Position numbers and translations under genes: made by a program. 64,000 nt of DNA from Gallionella sp. (GTDB taxonomy: Bacteria; Pseudomonadota; Gammaproteobacteria; Burkholderiales; Gallionellaceae): contig JAQTZW010000013.1 of assembly GCA_028687575.1 (NCBI GenBank), positions 1 to 64,000 of the forward strand, written 5' to 3'. The notes beneath the pieces are model-generated. The model had not been told where the DNA came from and did not search any database. It saw nothing but the letters and a program-made list of their open reading frames with translations. Of the stretch, positions 9,401-16,948 are shown one piece after another. How positions within the stretch are numbered: position 1 is the stretch's first letter; every line of letters starts with the position of its first letter.

Positions 9401-10686
9401 GCATGTTCCGGGCCAAAGGTTTTCTCGCAGATTGTCAAAGCACGCAGGTACATCGGCAACGCCTGGTCGTACTGGCCGAGGGTATCGTACAAGCCCGCTA
9501 AATTGTTCAGTGCTTCAGCCGTGTCTACATGCTCCGAGCCGAGAACCTTTTCACGTATCGCTAGAATCCTCCGGTAAATTTCCAGAGCTTGTTGATTGCG
9601 TTGCAGTGCTTCCAACAATTTGGCCTCGCGCTGCAAGTCGTCCGCAACATCCGAGGAATCCGCGCCGAATTGCTTCTCGTCGGCTTGTGCGGCCAGTGCG
9701 AAGGCAGCGGCGGCTTCCTGTTTCCGGTCAAGTTTTTCCAGCACGTCACCGACGTTGTATGCGGTTGCGGCAATCTGTTGCGGGAATTTCTTTTGGGCTA
9801 TGGCCAAGGCTTGATGGCGCAATGCCAGCGCGGGTTCAAACTGCTTCAGCCGTTCATGCAACTGTGCGCGGGCGGCGAGATTGTTCAGGCTTTGCTGGCT
9901 GTCGGCGCCAAAGACTTTGGCATAGAGCGGTTGCAGTTGTTCGCGCAGTTGCAGGGCGGCGCTGTAGTCCGCGTTGGGGTGGCTGGGATTGCCTTGGCCG
10001 ATCTTCTCCAGCAGTTTGGCGCGCTTGTGCATGTTGTCGAGGGTGACGCTGCTTTCCAAACCAAAGGTCTTTTCCAACAGGGGTTGCTGGCGTTCGCGCA
10101 GGCGCAAGGCTTGTTGCGGCTGTTCGCTGCCCTCCGCTTCGGCCTTGGCAAGTTCCGGCAGGATGAGTTGTTGTTCCGCATAGGCTTGCGGGTCGCGCTG
10201 CTGGGCGGCGATTTCAATTTGATAGCCTTGAAAGTTGTTGATGAATTGGCTCTGGAGTTCTTCGGCTTTTGCGCCGTCGGCCATTTGCTGGGCGGCAATT
10301 TCGGCGCGGGAGAAGTTGCATCCCGGCTCATTGGGCTGAAGGGATTTTTCGCGCACTTCGCCGGTCAGTGCGGCAGCGCCAATGCCATTCAGGGCGATGG
10401 CATGTCCGGTCGCCTGTTGCGGGTCGGGGTATTCCAGCACCAGTCTGTCGACCTGTTCACCCGAATAGCGGCCGGGTAGGCCGCCTTGCACCAGGGTATA
10501 GCCGCTGATCTGTTTGCCTGAACTCGTTACAACCAGTTGCAGGGTGCGAGTGTCTCCAACTTTAGTCTCGCCGCAGTCCTTGCCGGTCAACACGCGGAAG
10601 GTGAGCGTGCCTTCGTAGTAATAGGTTTGCGCGCCGGCAACGGCAGGGACGAGCAACAGCAAGGGGGCGATATATATGAATTTCAT
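6499..10686 (-). CDS. Exported TPR-CHAT protease-like protein (1395 aa)
   Basis: ATG 10686 opens a Sec signal peptide (MKFIYIAPLLLLVPAVAGAQ). An N-terminal beta-rich region (residues 20-140, starting YYYEG) is of unknown family. Helical repeats follow, including eleven near-perfect 42-residue kinesin-light-chain-like TPR units at about residues 375-836 (core REKVLGPEH, LNNLA, LGQYD, ALPLYQRAL). The C-terminal 350 residues are a CHAT domain with His1222 (LATHGF) and Cys1303 (LSACETG), plus the usual SLWPVSD stretch. CHAT domains are caspase/separase-fold peptidases that often act on a partner protein. The downstream neighbour is the WD40-caspase. The ribosome-binding site is weak (AGG about 10 nt upstream). 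Confidence 0.92.
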   Translation of the reverse strand: MKFIYIAPLLLLVPAVAGAQTYYYEGTLTFRVLTGKDCGETKVGDTRTLQLVVTSSGKQISGYTLVQGGLPGRYSGEQVDRLVLEYPDPQQATGHAIALNGIGAAALTGEVREKSLQPNEPGCNFSRAEIAAQQMADGAKAEELQSQFINNFQGYQIEIAAQQRDPQAYAEQQLILPELAKAEAEGSEQPQQALRLRERQQPLLEKTFGLESSVTLDNMHKRAKLLEKIGQGNPSHPNADYSAALQLREQLQPLYAKVFGADSQQSLNNLAARAQLHERLKQFEPALALRHQALAIAQKKFPQQIAATAYNVGDVLEKLDRKQEAAAAFALAAQADEKQFGADSSDVADDLQREAKLLEALQRNQQALEIYRRILAIREKVLGSEHVDTAEALNNLAGLYDTLGQYDQALPMYLRALTICEKTFGPEHAYTATLLNNLALLYKNLGQHDKALPLYQRALTIREKVPGPDHATTATSLNNLARLYDDLGQYDKALPLHQRALAIREKVLGPEHADTAQSLNNLALVYESLGQYEQALALYQRALTIREKVLGPEHTDTAQSLNNLAGLYKTLGQYDQALPLYQRALAIREKVLGQEHTDIAQSLNNLAEFYRIIGQYNKALPLYQRALTIREKVLGQEHADTAIILNNLAMLYKTLGQYDKALPLYQRALAINEKVLGPEHEYTAIGLSNLALLYQTSGQYDLALPMLKRSLAIKEKVFGSENTHTAIGLNNLGFLYFDLGQYDQALPLYQRALTITEKALGPEHADTAISLNNLATLYQMLGQYDQALPLYQRALTISEKTLGQEHADTASSLDNLASLLAVQHKSNEALNLFARSQRIVDHIIDRTFPILTEQQKLQFVQMQEASYHAMLSFIHRQLPTNAAAIRAGLDLVLSRKGIVFDAQARQQEAIARSLDPDTKKIWDDLAAQRAQFSKLLQNKPEKMSSEDYQAKLKQYQGAIAQLEAKIASKSALVAEEFKQRKLTSKEVAQSLGKDAALIEFVKIRDYDWDQGIRGNTWRYLAFILKGDGTVKLVDLGNAEALEKSVQPAIAALSDIRNKEAEQKTASQTLDAKLWQPLAAAVGEAAKVVFSPDGLLNLVPFAAMQDTDGSYLIERKQVIYVTSGRDLAKGDTGIKPELDLYLAANPRFDLQSAAQSSDLASTNSATRSGGFTMQFGPLPGTEKEAQQVPGYLKGRQTIVIGKDATEDSVLTMKRPKVLHLATHGFFLQDQIGLSEGTRGASRIKTDQPVALPKNYENPLVRSGLALAGANHASEAQGERDGLLTALEVSGMDLHGTELVTLSACETGRGDVKSGEGVFGLRRAFALAGAKNLIMSLWPVSDAVTAQQMQQLYKEYGNHKPPAQALRQAQLATIADLRKKKGYASPALWAPFIVQGR
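8179..9564 (-). repeat. Eleven tandem 126-bp repeats encoding TPR units
   Basis: The DNA inside the 1395-aa TPR-CHAT gene repeats every 126 bp, giving eleven consecutive 42-codon units. Neighbouring units share long identical blocks, for example around 8770-8830, 8900-8960 and 9030-9080. This is expected for recently duplicated or gene-converted repeats. It is protein-coding and is not a CRISPR array, because there are no unique spacers. Confidence 0.9.
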
Positions 10687-10726
10687 TTCTATTTGCCTAT
10701 AGTCCTGTTTGTCTTAACTTGCCGCG

Positions 10727-10936
10727 CTATAAAGCCAGCAGGTCACTGGCGGTACGCTTAAGCCATGCATCCACCTCATGCTCTGTCAGCAACCATTGCG
10801 CTAGTTTTTCCCCCTCGGGTTGCTCTCTGACGGAAAGGTGAACGAGAGCCGATGTAGCACAGGATTGTGAGCTTGTGTAATCGCGTACCAGTTCCATCAG
10901 AACCTCGTCGCCAACCTGCGACCAGTCAGCGCTTGG
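10727..10936 (-). pseudogene. Detached C-terminal tail domain, relic of a paralogue of the 13000-13866 gene
   Basis: The last 68 codons of this frame (from ADWSQV to the end, LLAL) match the C-terminus of the membrane protein at 13000-13866. Shared blocks are ELVRDY, QSCAT, LAQWL, TEHE and the terminal LLAL. The upstream part of that protein is missing; the frame runs instead into the 3' end of the phosphodiesterase gene at 10926. No credible start codon or ribosome-binding site was found. I read it as the surviving 3' end of a duplicated gene. Confidence 0.55.
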
Positions 10937-11801
10937 CGCCAAAAGGCGAATGGGCCGGGGTCGCCAGCGGGTGCTGTTCCAGCCCCCCCGACTGGGACAG
11001 TTCGTCCAGCAGCAGCGGGATGTTTTCACGGTCGATTATCATGCCGTCCACGCCTTTGCCGAGGAACTGCCTGATCCTCGCACGATCCTTGACCGTCCAG
11101 ACGTATACCAAAGCGAACGCGTTGCCCGCGTCCCGCATCTGCAAGGCAGACGTGACGTTGACCTCGTTCGTTCCGTCGGCATAGGTGTACGCCCTGCCGG
11201 TGTCCTTAAACGCATGTTCAACCACGCTGGGCGGCACGGATTCATCGACGCCTATCGCTTCACTCAGGGAAATCTCCTTGGCAAATTCCTGAAGCGCCGG
11301 GATACCATCCGCGCTTCCCACCGTATAGACCATGGAAATATTGGGATAGTGACTGCCAAGCTCGGCCTGAATCAATGCACGAGCCTCCCTGATCCATTGG
11401 ACGTTGAATGGCGGCTTCAGGTCCCACAGGATCATCGCAAGATTCGCGCCTTTGCGTGCGTCGAGTCCTTGCTTCAAGTCATGCAGATAATCCTTGAGCA
11501 AGGGACCTTCACCGTTGAACAGTGGCCAGAGAATCAAAATGCCAAAAAGCTTGACACGGTCATGCACGCGCAGATCGCCGCTCTCTGTCTGATAGATGTC
11601 GGGTTCCAGCGCGTTGGCTCTGCCATCCAGGTAAGCCAAGGCCTCGCTGGCCTCATTGGGGTTGTGCCCGATCAGGTAGAAAGGCCGCTGCTGCATCTGT
11701 CCCGTACCTGCGGGGGGCTCTGCGTGACAAGGGATGCCGACAACGACAAGGAGGATTACCAGCAATACATTCAGCATAAAACGATCGCGATTCTTGTCCA
11801 T
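10926..11801 (-). CDS. Secreted sphingomyelinase-D-like phosphodiesterase (GDPD/PLD-like fold)
   Basis: ATG 11801 is preceded by AGAGGA. A signal peptide covers residues 1-27 (ending PCHA-EP). The pattern fits the spider/bacterial SMase D branch of glycerophosphodiester phosphodiesterases. His46 lies in LIGHNPN, Glu66 and Asp68 in NALEPDI, His80 in LRVHD, Asp127 in ILWDLK and a Trp in YVWTVKD. The spacings (20 from His to Glu, 34 between the two His, 81 from His to Asp) closely match His12-Glu32-Asp34-His47-Asp91 of SMase D. It should therefore bind Mg2+ and act on a phosphodiester such as a lysophospholipid or sphingolipid headgroup. Substrate is not predictable from sequence. A relic tail-domain frame overlaps its 3' end. 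Confidence 0.72.
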   Translation of the reverse strand: MDKNRDRFMLNVLLVILLVVVGIPCHAEPPAGTGQMQQRPFYLIGHNPNEASEALAYLDGRANALEPDIYQTESGDLRVHDRVKLFGILILWPLFNGEGPLLKDYLHDLKQGLDARKGANLAMILWDLKPPFNVQWIREARALIQAELGSHYPNISMVYTVGSADGIPALQEFAKEISLSEAIGVDESVPPSVVEHAFKDTGRAYTYADGTNEVNVTSALQMRDAGNAFALVYVWTVKDRARIRQFLGKGVDGMIIDRENIPLLLDELSQSGGLEQHPLATPAHSPFGAKR

Positions 11802-11900
11802 CTATATCCTCTTTGCGGGTTCCCATTTGAAGTACAACGCCTGTCGTGAAGAATACCTGACCGGATGTCAGGAATCCAAAATGTATTCTGGGGTGGCTGT

Positions 11901-12182
11901 TCAATCGTTCCATTGCAACCTTGCCCTACCATTCCACCACCTGCGCATCAAACTGCCTGGCTCATGCATCCAGTTCCAACTGCGAACAAGTAACAGTGAG
12001 TTCGCGCACGCCTTTTCAAGCTCGTACTCCCAGTGGATGTGCAATGGCTCATCGCCGTTTGAGGCGGCTTGTTCGTAATCCAAGATGTACAGGTAACTGC
12101 CTTCAAACCGCAGTTCAATCTGGCGCACGATAAAAATATTTGTCACCGCCGTGGTAGTCGCCTGCTTGGTCTGGCCGCTTAG
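11901..12182 (-). pseudogene. Relic of a paralogue of the 213-aa gene at 16227-16868
   Basis: The frame TNIFIVRQIELRF to ELEKACANSL is the C-terminal quarter of the 213-aa protein, preserved at nearly every base over 190 bp. Upstream of 12182 the similarity ends at once, and the end of the frame differs (a longer, unrelated tail). The fragment has no start signal. It is best read as a duplicated 3' piece. Confidence 0.6.
11993..12182. repeat. 190-bp direct repeat, copy A
   Basis: This block is repeated at 16235-16424 with, by eye, a single base difference (an A/G change near 12082 versus 16324). Both copies lie in the same orientation about 4.2 kb apart. The very high identity implies a recent duplication. 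Confidence 0.9.
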
Positions 12183-12230
12183 GTGACGTAGCGGAAATCA
12201 TATTTCGGGCGCCTCTCAATTCGTCATTCT

Positions 12231-12280
12231 GCGCAGGCGGGAATCCAGCTTATTGAATTGACTGGACTCCCGCCTGCGCG
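12231..12280. repeat. Palindromic intergenic repeat element
   Basis: An 18-bp left arm (GCGCAGGCGGGAATCCAG, 12231-12248) and its complement at 12263-12280 differ at one base and flank a short loop. TCGTCATT precedes the left arm. This is the common proteobacterial palindromic repeat of the type TCGTCATTCCCGCGCAGGCGGG. It is not a terminator for any adjacent gene, because no T-tract follows. Confidence 0.7.
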
Positions 12281-12286
12281 GGAGCG

Positions 12287-12363
12287 GCGAAAGCAGCGGC
12301 TTTCTGTTTACGGTCGAGTTTCTCCAGTACGCCAGCGACATTGTATGCGGTTGCGGCAATCTG
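12287..12363 (-). pseudogene. Short relic of the 1395-aa TPR-CHAT gene
   Basis: About 77 bp here match 9697-9782 inside the TPR-CHAT gene at most positions; on the minus strand both read IAATAYNV and LEKLDRKQ. The copy carries a 3-bp difference and several substitutions and has no gene around it. It is a duplicated scrap. Confidence 0.55.
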
Positions 12364-12392
12364 CATTTGTCTTGTGCTTCATACCTGTCGCG

Positions 12393-12426
12393 CTAACAAG
12401 TCAGCAGCGCTCTGCCTGTCTTCTTC
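12393..12426 (-). pseudogene. Third degenerate copy of the LLAL tail
   Basis: The minus strand reads KKTGRALLTC and a stop. This parallels KKTASELLAL-stop at 13000 and KRTASDLLAL-stop at 10727, and the sequence after the stop (cgcgacagg) is also similar. It is short, so the call rests on the fact that two better copies lie nearby. Confidence 0.3.
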
Positions 12427-12452
12427 ACAGCTCTGGCCTGCCACGCATCCGG

Positions 12453-12923
12453 CTATTGCTCGGGGGGCGGACCAACGCCCAGATAGCGTCTGATCTTGGC
12501 ATCTGCCAGCTTTTCTGGCTGATAAGCAACGTGCAAGACCCGTTCATACGCCCAATACTGGTAGTTGGTCGGTTTGCACTGCCGATAAATCAACTGCATC
12601 ATACGGATGTCCTTGCGATCTGCCCATTTGCTCGCAGCATGACTTGCCAACGCACCGTCGATGATCGCCCCGTCGATATTGGAATCCAGCGCACCGATGA
12701 CTTCGCAGATGTGCGTACTGGTGCCGTTTTGGCATGATCCAGAAGGACAGCGATCCATCTGACGGAAGCTGCTGCGCAACCGTTCCTTCGCTTGGGCAAT
12801 AGTCACCACCCGCTTGATCAGTTCTTCCTTCCCCTCTCCTTCCACGTCATAACTGGCAGCGTGCGCCCATATCGGCAGCAGCCCAACCCATAGCATCACC
12901 AGATATTTGGAAACATTGATCAT
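12453..12923 (-). CDS. Secreted Cys-containing protein of unknown function
   Basis: The 156-aa product starts at ATG 12923, with AGGTGG a few bases upstream. Residues 1-22 form a signal peptide (LLPIWAHA-AS). The mature part is charged and helical and has three Cys: C-P-S-G-S-C and HICEV, the first two close together. A later Cys lies in YRQCKP. Disulfides in the periplasm are possible. The C-terminus ends GVGPPPEQ. I do not recognise a family. It lies between repeat debris and the membrane protein at 13000, all on the minus strand. Confidence 0.75.
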   Translation of the reverse strand: MINVSKYLVMLWVGLLPIWAHAASYDVEGEGKEELIKRVVTIAQAKERLRSSFRQMDRCPSGSCQNGTSTHICEVIGALDSNIDGAIIDGALASHAASKWADRKDIRMMQLIYRQCKPTNYQYWAYERVLHVAYQPEKLADAKIRRYLGVGPPPEQ

Positions 12924-12999
12924 CCTGCCACCTCGAATCTCGTTGACCCTCTCCGTTTATCTACTCTGCATTGTGTCCTGCTTGTCATATCCTGCTGCG

Positions 13000-13866
13000 C
13001 TATAGCGCCAGTAGTTCACTGGCTGTCTTCTTCAACCACTCATCCGCCTCATGCTCTGTCATCAGCCATTGCGCCAGTTCTTCCACCTCGGGATGATTTC
13101 TGGTGGAAAGAAGTACGAGGGCTGTTGTGGCACAGGATTGTTCGTTTTGGTAATCGCGCACCAACTCCACCAAAACATCGTCGGTAACCTGCGACCAGTC
13201 AATTTCACCCGGATAGATAAATTGAATCTTTTTCGCGAGGGGCATACTTTCCGGCAGAGCTATATGCTGAACAGAGTACGGCGAGGTGTCTTTCTGATGG
13301 GCGGGACGCCTGTTACGCGCATATAGCCAAATTATCGCGAATAAAATATTGAAAAACATGATGAACAGACGAACGAGGTCGGGATGCTCCCATCCCTCCT
13401 TCTGCGTGTAATACGCCTGGCCTGCCACGGTGAGCAGCGTCAGGATGATGAGCCCGGCGGGAAGCGCCGCCACGCGTATCCAGAACGCAGAGCTTCTGGT
13501 GCGTGGCGGTGTAATGGGCACGCGCCCTTCCAGCAAGTGCAATGGCTGCTGACCGGCGCGATAGCAGGCGAGAATCGCATACGGTACGGGCGCGAGAATG
13601 ATTCCATATTGCGCCCACTTTGCCAGCATCAGCGTGTGGCTGGCCTCCAGCAAACCGATCACGATTCCACTGCCGATGGCCCAATACAATGTCAGCCGCA
13701 ATGACCGCGCGTACACATCGGCAAGATTCCGGATCAGTTGCTCGACTTCTTCACGGCTGCACAACACTCCGCCCAGCAGGCGATCCGGGTGATGGTACAC
13801 AAAGGAACCGTCGGCTTGCAGTTCGAAGCGGGCGGCAAATTGTGTGATGTGGTTATTGAACAACAT
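13000..13866 (-). CDS. Membrane protein with C-terminal tail domain shared with nearby relics
   Basis: The 288-aa protein starts at ATG 13866, with AGGA about 7 nt upstream. A soluble N-terminus of about 55 residues contains SREEVEQLI. Two pairs of hydrophobic segments follow, at about residues 60-105 and 130-200 (for example AIGSGIVIGLLEA, AALPAGLIILTLLT and LFIMFFNILFAIIWL). The last 68 residues form a cytosolic helical domain (DWSQV, ELVRDY, LAQWL, TEHEADEWL). That domain also survives as relics at 10727-10936 and 12393-12426, so the family has been duplicated and eroded here. Function unknown. Confidence 0.78.
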   Translation of the reverse strand: MLFNNHITQFAARFELQADGSFVYHHPDRLLGGVLCSREEVEQLIRNLADVYARSLRLTLYWAIGSGIVIGLLEASHTLMLAKWAQYGIILAPVPYAILACYRAGQQPLHLLEGRVPITPPRTRSSAFWIRVAALPAGLIILTLLTVAGQAYYTQKEGWEHPDLVRLFIMFFNILFAIIWLYARNRRPAHQKDTSPYSVQHIALPESMPLAKKIQFIYPGEIDWSQVTDDVLVELVRDYQNEQSCATTALVLLSTRNHPEVEELAQWLMTEHEADEWLKKTASELLAL

Positions 13867-13906
13867 GGAAATGTCCTATCTAAAAACTGCGTACCTGGGT
13901 GGCCGA

Positions 13907-14098
13907 TTACGTTTCGGCACAATCACCCACGCCCGCACCATCCACCCGCCAGCCTTGATCGGCGCGCGTGACTTTCACTACCACATTAATATCCCGCCAC
14001 TTTCTGCCTGTCTGCACACTTGAACACGTCTCGTCATTCCCGTGCACAACCAGCACCTCGACAGACTCAGCACGAACGACGGTAGCGCTTGATTCCGC
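13907..14098 (-). pseudogene. C-terminal remnant of a lost small protein
   Basis: A 63-codon open frame without any start codon reads KWRDINVVVKVTR and GWRVDGAGVGDC before a stop at 13907. This has the look of the beta-strand end of a DUF-type secreted protein. Its upstream half overlaps the TCGTCATTCCCG motif seen in intergenic repeats, so only the last 40 codons or so are likely to be ancestral coding sequence. Confidence 0.35.
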
Positions 14099-14143
14099 TC
14101 AACAATCGGCTAAATACCACCCATAACTCAATTACTTAAATTG

Positions 14144-14467
14144 TTATGCATCAAACACTTCAAGAATTTTTTGAGCAGAAGGATATAGCTTCTTCAATGC
14201 GCTGACGACCCCGAGATATTCTCGAAGAGATAGGTCGCAAAAATAGAAACTTACTACTTCCCCAGACGATAGTACGATGTGTACACCATCGCGCATCACC
14301 GTACATTCCTTGACGATGGCATCACGACCAACATGGTGGCCTTCGGCTTCAAATTTGACCTCACCGCTGCTTTTGTCTTGAAACCAAAAGATGCGATCCA
14401 TCTCATCATTCTGCAGCATGAGTGTAAATATCGCGTCATCACTTTCCTGTGATACCTGAGTTTTCAT
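14144..14467 (-). CDS. Hypothetical protein, third gene of an unknown operon
   Basis: The 107-aa acidic soluble protein starts at ATG 14467, 7 bp after the stop of the upstream gene. There is no signal peptide or membrane segment. Alternating strands (EVKFEAEGHH, VHIVLSSGEVVSFYF) and a C-terminal helix suggest a small alpha/beta fold. No family is recognised. Position and size would suit an immunity or chaperone-type partner, but nothing in the sequence proves that. Confidence 0.65.
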   Translation of the reverse strand: MKTQVSQESDDAIFTLMLQNDEMDRIFWFQDKSSGEVKFEAEGHHVGRDAIVKECTVMRDGVHIVLSSGEVVSFYFCDLSLREYLGVVSALKKLYPSAQKILEVFDA

Positions 14468-14474
14468 GCCTTTC

Positions 14475-15458
14475 CTAATCCCACCAATTAAACAGCGCTG
14501 CGCCCATCGTCTTCGGTTTCCAGTATTTCAGATCACTTTCGCTCATATAGGGCAGATCCGGCAGCAGTTGAAACTCCGCTTCCAGTTCTGCTTTGCTCAT
14601 CACATTGATTCCATAAAATTCTTTCAACTTCACCGCGATCTCGGCGCAGTCCACGAACTGGAGCTTGATACCCCGCTCATCGGACTCCACATGGCTGCAA
14701 ACTGCCCAGCGTCCGTCGTAGGAACACAGCAAGTAGCGCTTTGCCCCCTCCTGAAGGTCGAATCGACCCGTGTATTCAACGTAGGAGAAGTTCGGGGTGA
14801 CTTCAGGTTCATGTATCGGCCCCACCCGGTAGTAAAGTGCGGCACCAATTTTTTTCGCTATGTGCGGAAAATTGTCCCACGATTTTTCGTTTGGATTTAA
14901 CGACTCCATCAATGCCGGATGGGACATTTCGACGGCGTACCAGCAAGAACAGGAGATTGGTTCTGGTGACGGATTCCAGGCCACCAAAAAATGCAGCGAC
15001 AACATTTTGCCGGCAGCAAATTTCCCGAGGCGAACCGATATCGTGTTGTCCGTCATTGCAACCGAAATATTTTCGCAGGTAGATTGGCCTTGATAATTCA
15101 GGCGCTCGTTAAGCCGATCCGAAGCTTCCGTACCTATCATCACCAGCTTGCCATCAGATTCCCATTCCCAAGCCTCTAATGCCTCCCCGGAGTTTGCCAT
15201 TCCCTGTTGTTTCAAGCCATCCCACTTGCAGTAGAACTTCAGGTTTTCAAATGCCGAATACGACAACCCTTGAAGCAACACCGCCACACAGCCTTCGACG
15301 CTCATACCCCACGGCAGCTCGCGATTAACAGGGCGTACCAAAACACGAAAATCATCGACATCCCCTGCATCGGCCTTGATGCCAAAAGACAAGGTTCCGA
15401 TGGGCGTTTCCAACGATGTGTTTTTACTGGCTAGGCGATTCAATTTGATTTCCTGCAA
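14475..15458 (-). CDS. Hypothetical 327-aa cytosolic protein
   Basis: The frame opens at TTG 15458 and overlaps the upstream gene by 35 bp. A second TTG at 15443 has AGGA 7 nt upstream and may be the true start. The protein lacks a signal peptide and has a Cys/Trp-rich middle (SCSCWYAVEMSHP). It ends KPKTMGAALFNWWD. No known domain could be assigned. Overlap with both neighbours points to co-translation of three genes. Confidence 0.65.
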   Translation of the reverse strand: MQEIKLNRLASKNTSLETPIGTLSFGIKADAGDVDDFRVLVRPVNRELPWGMSVEGCVAVLLQGLSYSAFENLKFYCKWDGLKQQGMANSGEALEAWEWESDGKLVMIGTEASDRLNERLNYQGQSTCENISVAMTDNTISVRLGKFAAGKMLSLHFLVAWNPSPEPISCSCWYAVEMSHPALMESLNPNEKSWDNFPHIAKKIGAALYYRVGPIHEPEVTPNFSYVEYTGRFDLQEGAKRYLLCSYDGRWAVCSHVESDERGIKLQFVDCAEIAVKLKEFYGINVMSKAELEAEFQLLPDLPYMSESDLKYWKPKTMGAALFNWWD

Positions 15459-16029
15459 ATCGGATTGTGTTCAACATCTCCAGACTGCGGACATCAACTC
15501 GGTTGGTATCCGCGTCAGCAGGCAGCTTGCGCGCATAAGTCAAGGCCTCCTGAGAGCACCAAAGCACGCGGTCATCACTCAGCTCATCGCAAAACACCAG
15601 CACAGCGCCAGACACCTGTTTGGCCATTTCAATAAAACTGCCGCGCACCGATGGTGAGAAGAGGAACACTTCGCTGATACAGTCCACAAGCGAGGCTGCC
15701 TGGAACTGCACGTAATGACTCCCAAAGGATAAGGAACTGAAAATGTAGCCAACCTCGACTCTTCCGGTCGCCGGATCGCGAGGCAAGCCGCATTCATCCT
15801 CAAAAGCTTTCACCCCCTCATCGGGTGAGAAAAGGAAACTCATACAAACTGAACTATCATTCTCACCTTCCTCACATTCAATACCCTGCATGACCGGCTC
15901 CGGGCCGGTTTCAAGCGCGAGCCACAACTTTGCCTTATCCTCCTCCACCAGATGCTCGATCACCGACTGCACCAACTGCTCGGCATTGGATCGCGGCGCT
16001 AATATTTCAAAAGACGTTATTCTGCTCAC
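15424..16029 (-). CDS. Hypothetical ~200-aa protein, first gene of the three-gene operon
   Basis: I place the start at GTG 16029, behind GGGGAGGAG; a TTG one codon upstream is equally possible. The acidic protein has MSFLFSPDEGVKAFEDECG and a later VEVGYIFSSLSFG, with no signal peptide. No family is recognised. Its 3' end overlaps the next gene by up to 35 bp. Confidence 0.65.
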   Translation of the reverse strand: MSRITSFEILAPRSNAEQLVQSVIEHLVEEDKAKLWLALETGPEPVMQGIECEEGENDSSVCMSFLFSPDEGVKAFEDECGLPRDPATGRVEVGYIFSSLSFGSHYVQFQAASLVDCISEVFLFSPSVRGSFIEMAKQVSGAVLVFCDELSDDRVLWCSQEALTYARKLPADADTNRVDVRSLEMLNTIRFAGNQIESPSQ

Positions 16030-16226
16030 CAATCTCCTCCCCGGTTACTGGGCGGCAGCTTGAATGCGCCACCTTGCCGTGTGCGCACTGAATAAACTTC
16101 TTCAATCACACATACCTAATCACAAACACTTAGACGCTTCCATCTGGTAAGTATCAGGTTACTCCGCAGATTTAACTCGCCATCGCAGAAAACACCTCTT
16201 GACATGCAAGTGGGCAGGCAAGCTGC

Positions 16227-16868
16227 CTAGTCCGACAGTGAGTTCGCGCACGCCTTTTCAAGCTCGTACTCCCAGTGGATGTGCAATGGCTCATCGCCGT
16301 TTGAGGCGGCTTGTTCGTAATCCAGGATGTACAGGTAACTGCCTTCAAACCGCAGTTCAATCTGGCGCACGATAAAAATATTTGTCACCGCCGTGGTAGT
16401 CGCCTGCTTGGTCTGGCCGCTTAGTCGCACCTGCTCTCCAAGGCCAAATTGGGGGACATCAGCCAACAGCGGAAATCTTAGCAGCTTGGGTTCTGCCCAC
16501 TGAATGGCGGGATGAACGAACTGGCTCTGCGGGGAGATTTCCCGGTTCCACAACGCCTCGCAATCCGCCTGGCCATCATCTTCCCCGAAATGATGCCAAA
16601 CAGTCGTCAGACGAATGATGGCCGCATAGGCGTCAGCCGCACGGGTGAGTGGGCGCAAGCGCAATTCCAGATCGAACAGTTCCGGCTGTTTCCAATAGCG
16701 TTCGCCATCCCAATGCTCAATCACAGCATGGCTCGCCAGGCTGGTCTGAACGGCGGCGACGAGCACGGCAGCCGCTTCATCACTTTCGGCCTCGGCCAGC
16801 AGCCGCAACACCAATTCTTCCCGCACGCCCACCACTCCGGCTGACAACTGTCGAGCCCTATCCATCAT
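16227..16868 (-). CDS. Hypothetical 213-aa soluble protein
   Basis: ATG 16868 follows GTGAGGC; a second ATG is the next codon. The N-terminal half is helical (REELVLRLLAEAESDEAAAVLVAA). The C-terminal half is beta-rich and repeated almost base for base at 11993-12182. No signal peptide and no recognised domain. Its 5' end abuts a relic of the WD40-caspase start, so it has come to lie downstream of a borrowed leader region, possibly its present promoter or coupling signal. Confidence 0.65.
   Translation of the reverse strand: MMDRARQLSAGVVGVREELVLRLLAEAESDEAAAVLVAAVQTSLASHAVIEHWDGERYWKQPELFDLELRLRPLTRAADAYAAIIRLTTVWHHFGEDDGQADCEALWNREISPQSQFVHPAIQWAEPKLLRFPLLADVPQFGLGEQVRLSGQTKQATTTAVTNIFIVRQIELRFEGSYLYILDYEQAASNGDEPLHIHWEYELEKACANSLSD
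16235..16424. repeat. 190-bp direct repeat, copy B
   Basis: This is the partner of 11993-12182. Here the block forms the intact 3' end of the 213-aa gene, so this copy is probably the parent. Confidence 0.9.
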
Positions 16869-16871
16869 GCC

Positions 16872-16925
16872 TCACGCCCCCAGCCGAACACTTCCACCGG
16901 CGTGTACCAGTCTATTCATCGCCAT
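16872..16925 (-). pseudogene. Relic of the WD40-caspase translation start
   Basis: The ribosome-binding site GGGAGAGATCAAC and the codons for MAMNRLV are the same as at 6445-6425, with upstream sequence also matching (ETGEIN in the readthrough frame). After the seventh codon the frame changes to HAGGSVRLGA and stops at 16872. It is the 5' end of a duplicated WD40-caspase gene with everything after the start codons removed. Confidence 0.6.
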
Positions 16926-16948
16926 GTTGATCTCTCCCGTTTCCTGTT

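Noticed and set aside
8179..9564. Possible CRISPR-like array because of the 126-bp periodicity
   Set aside because: The repeats are contiguous, without spacers, and translate in one frame into TPR units.
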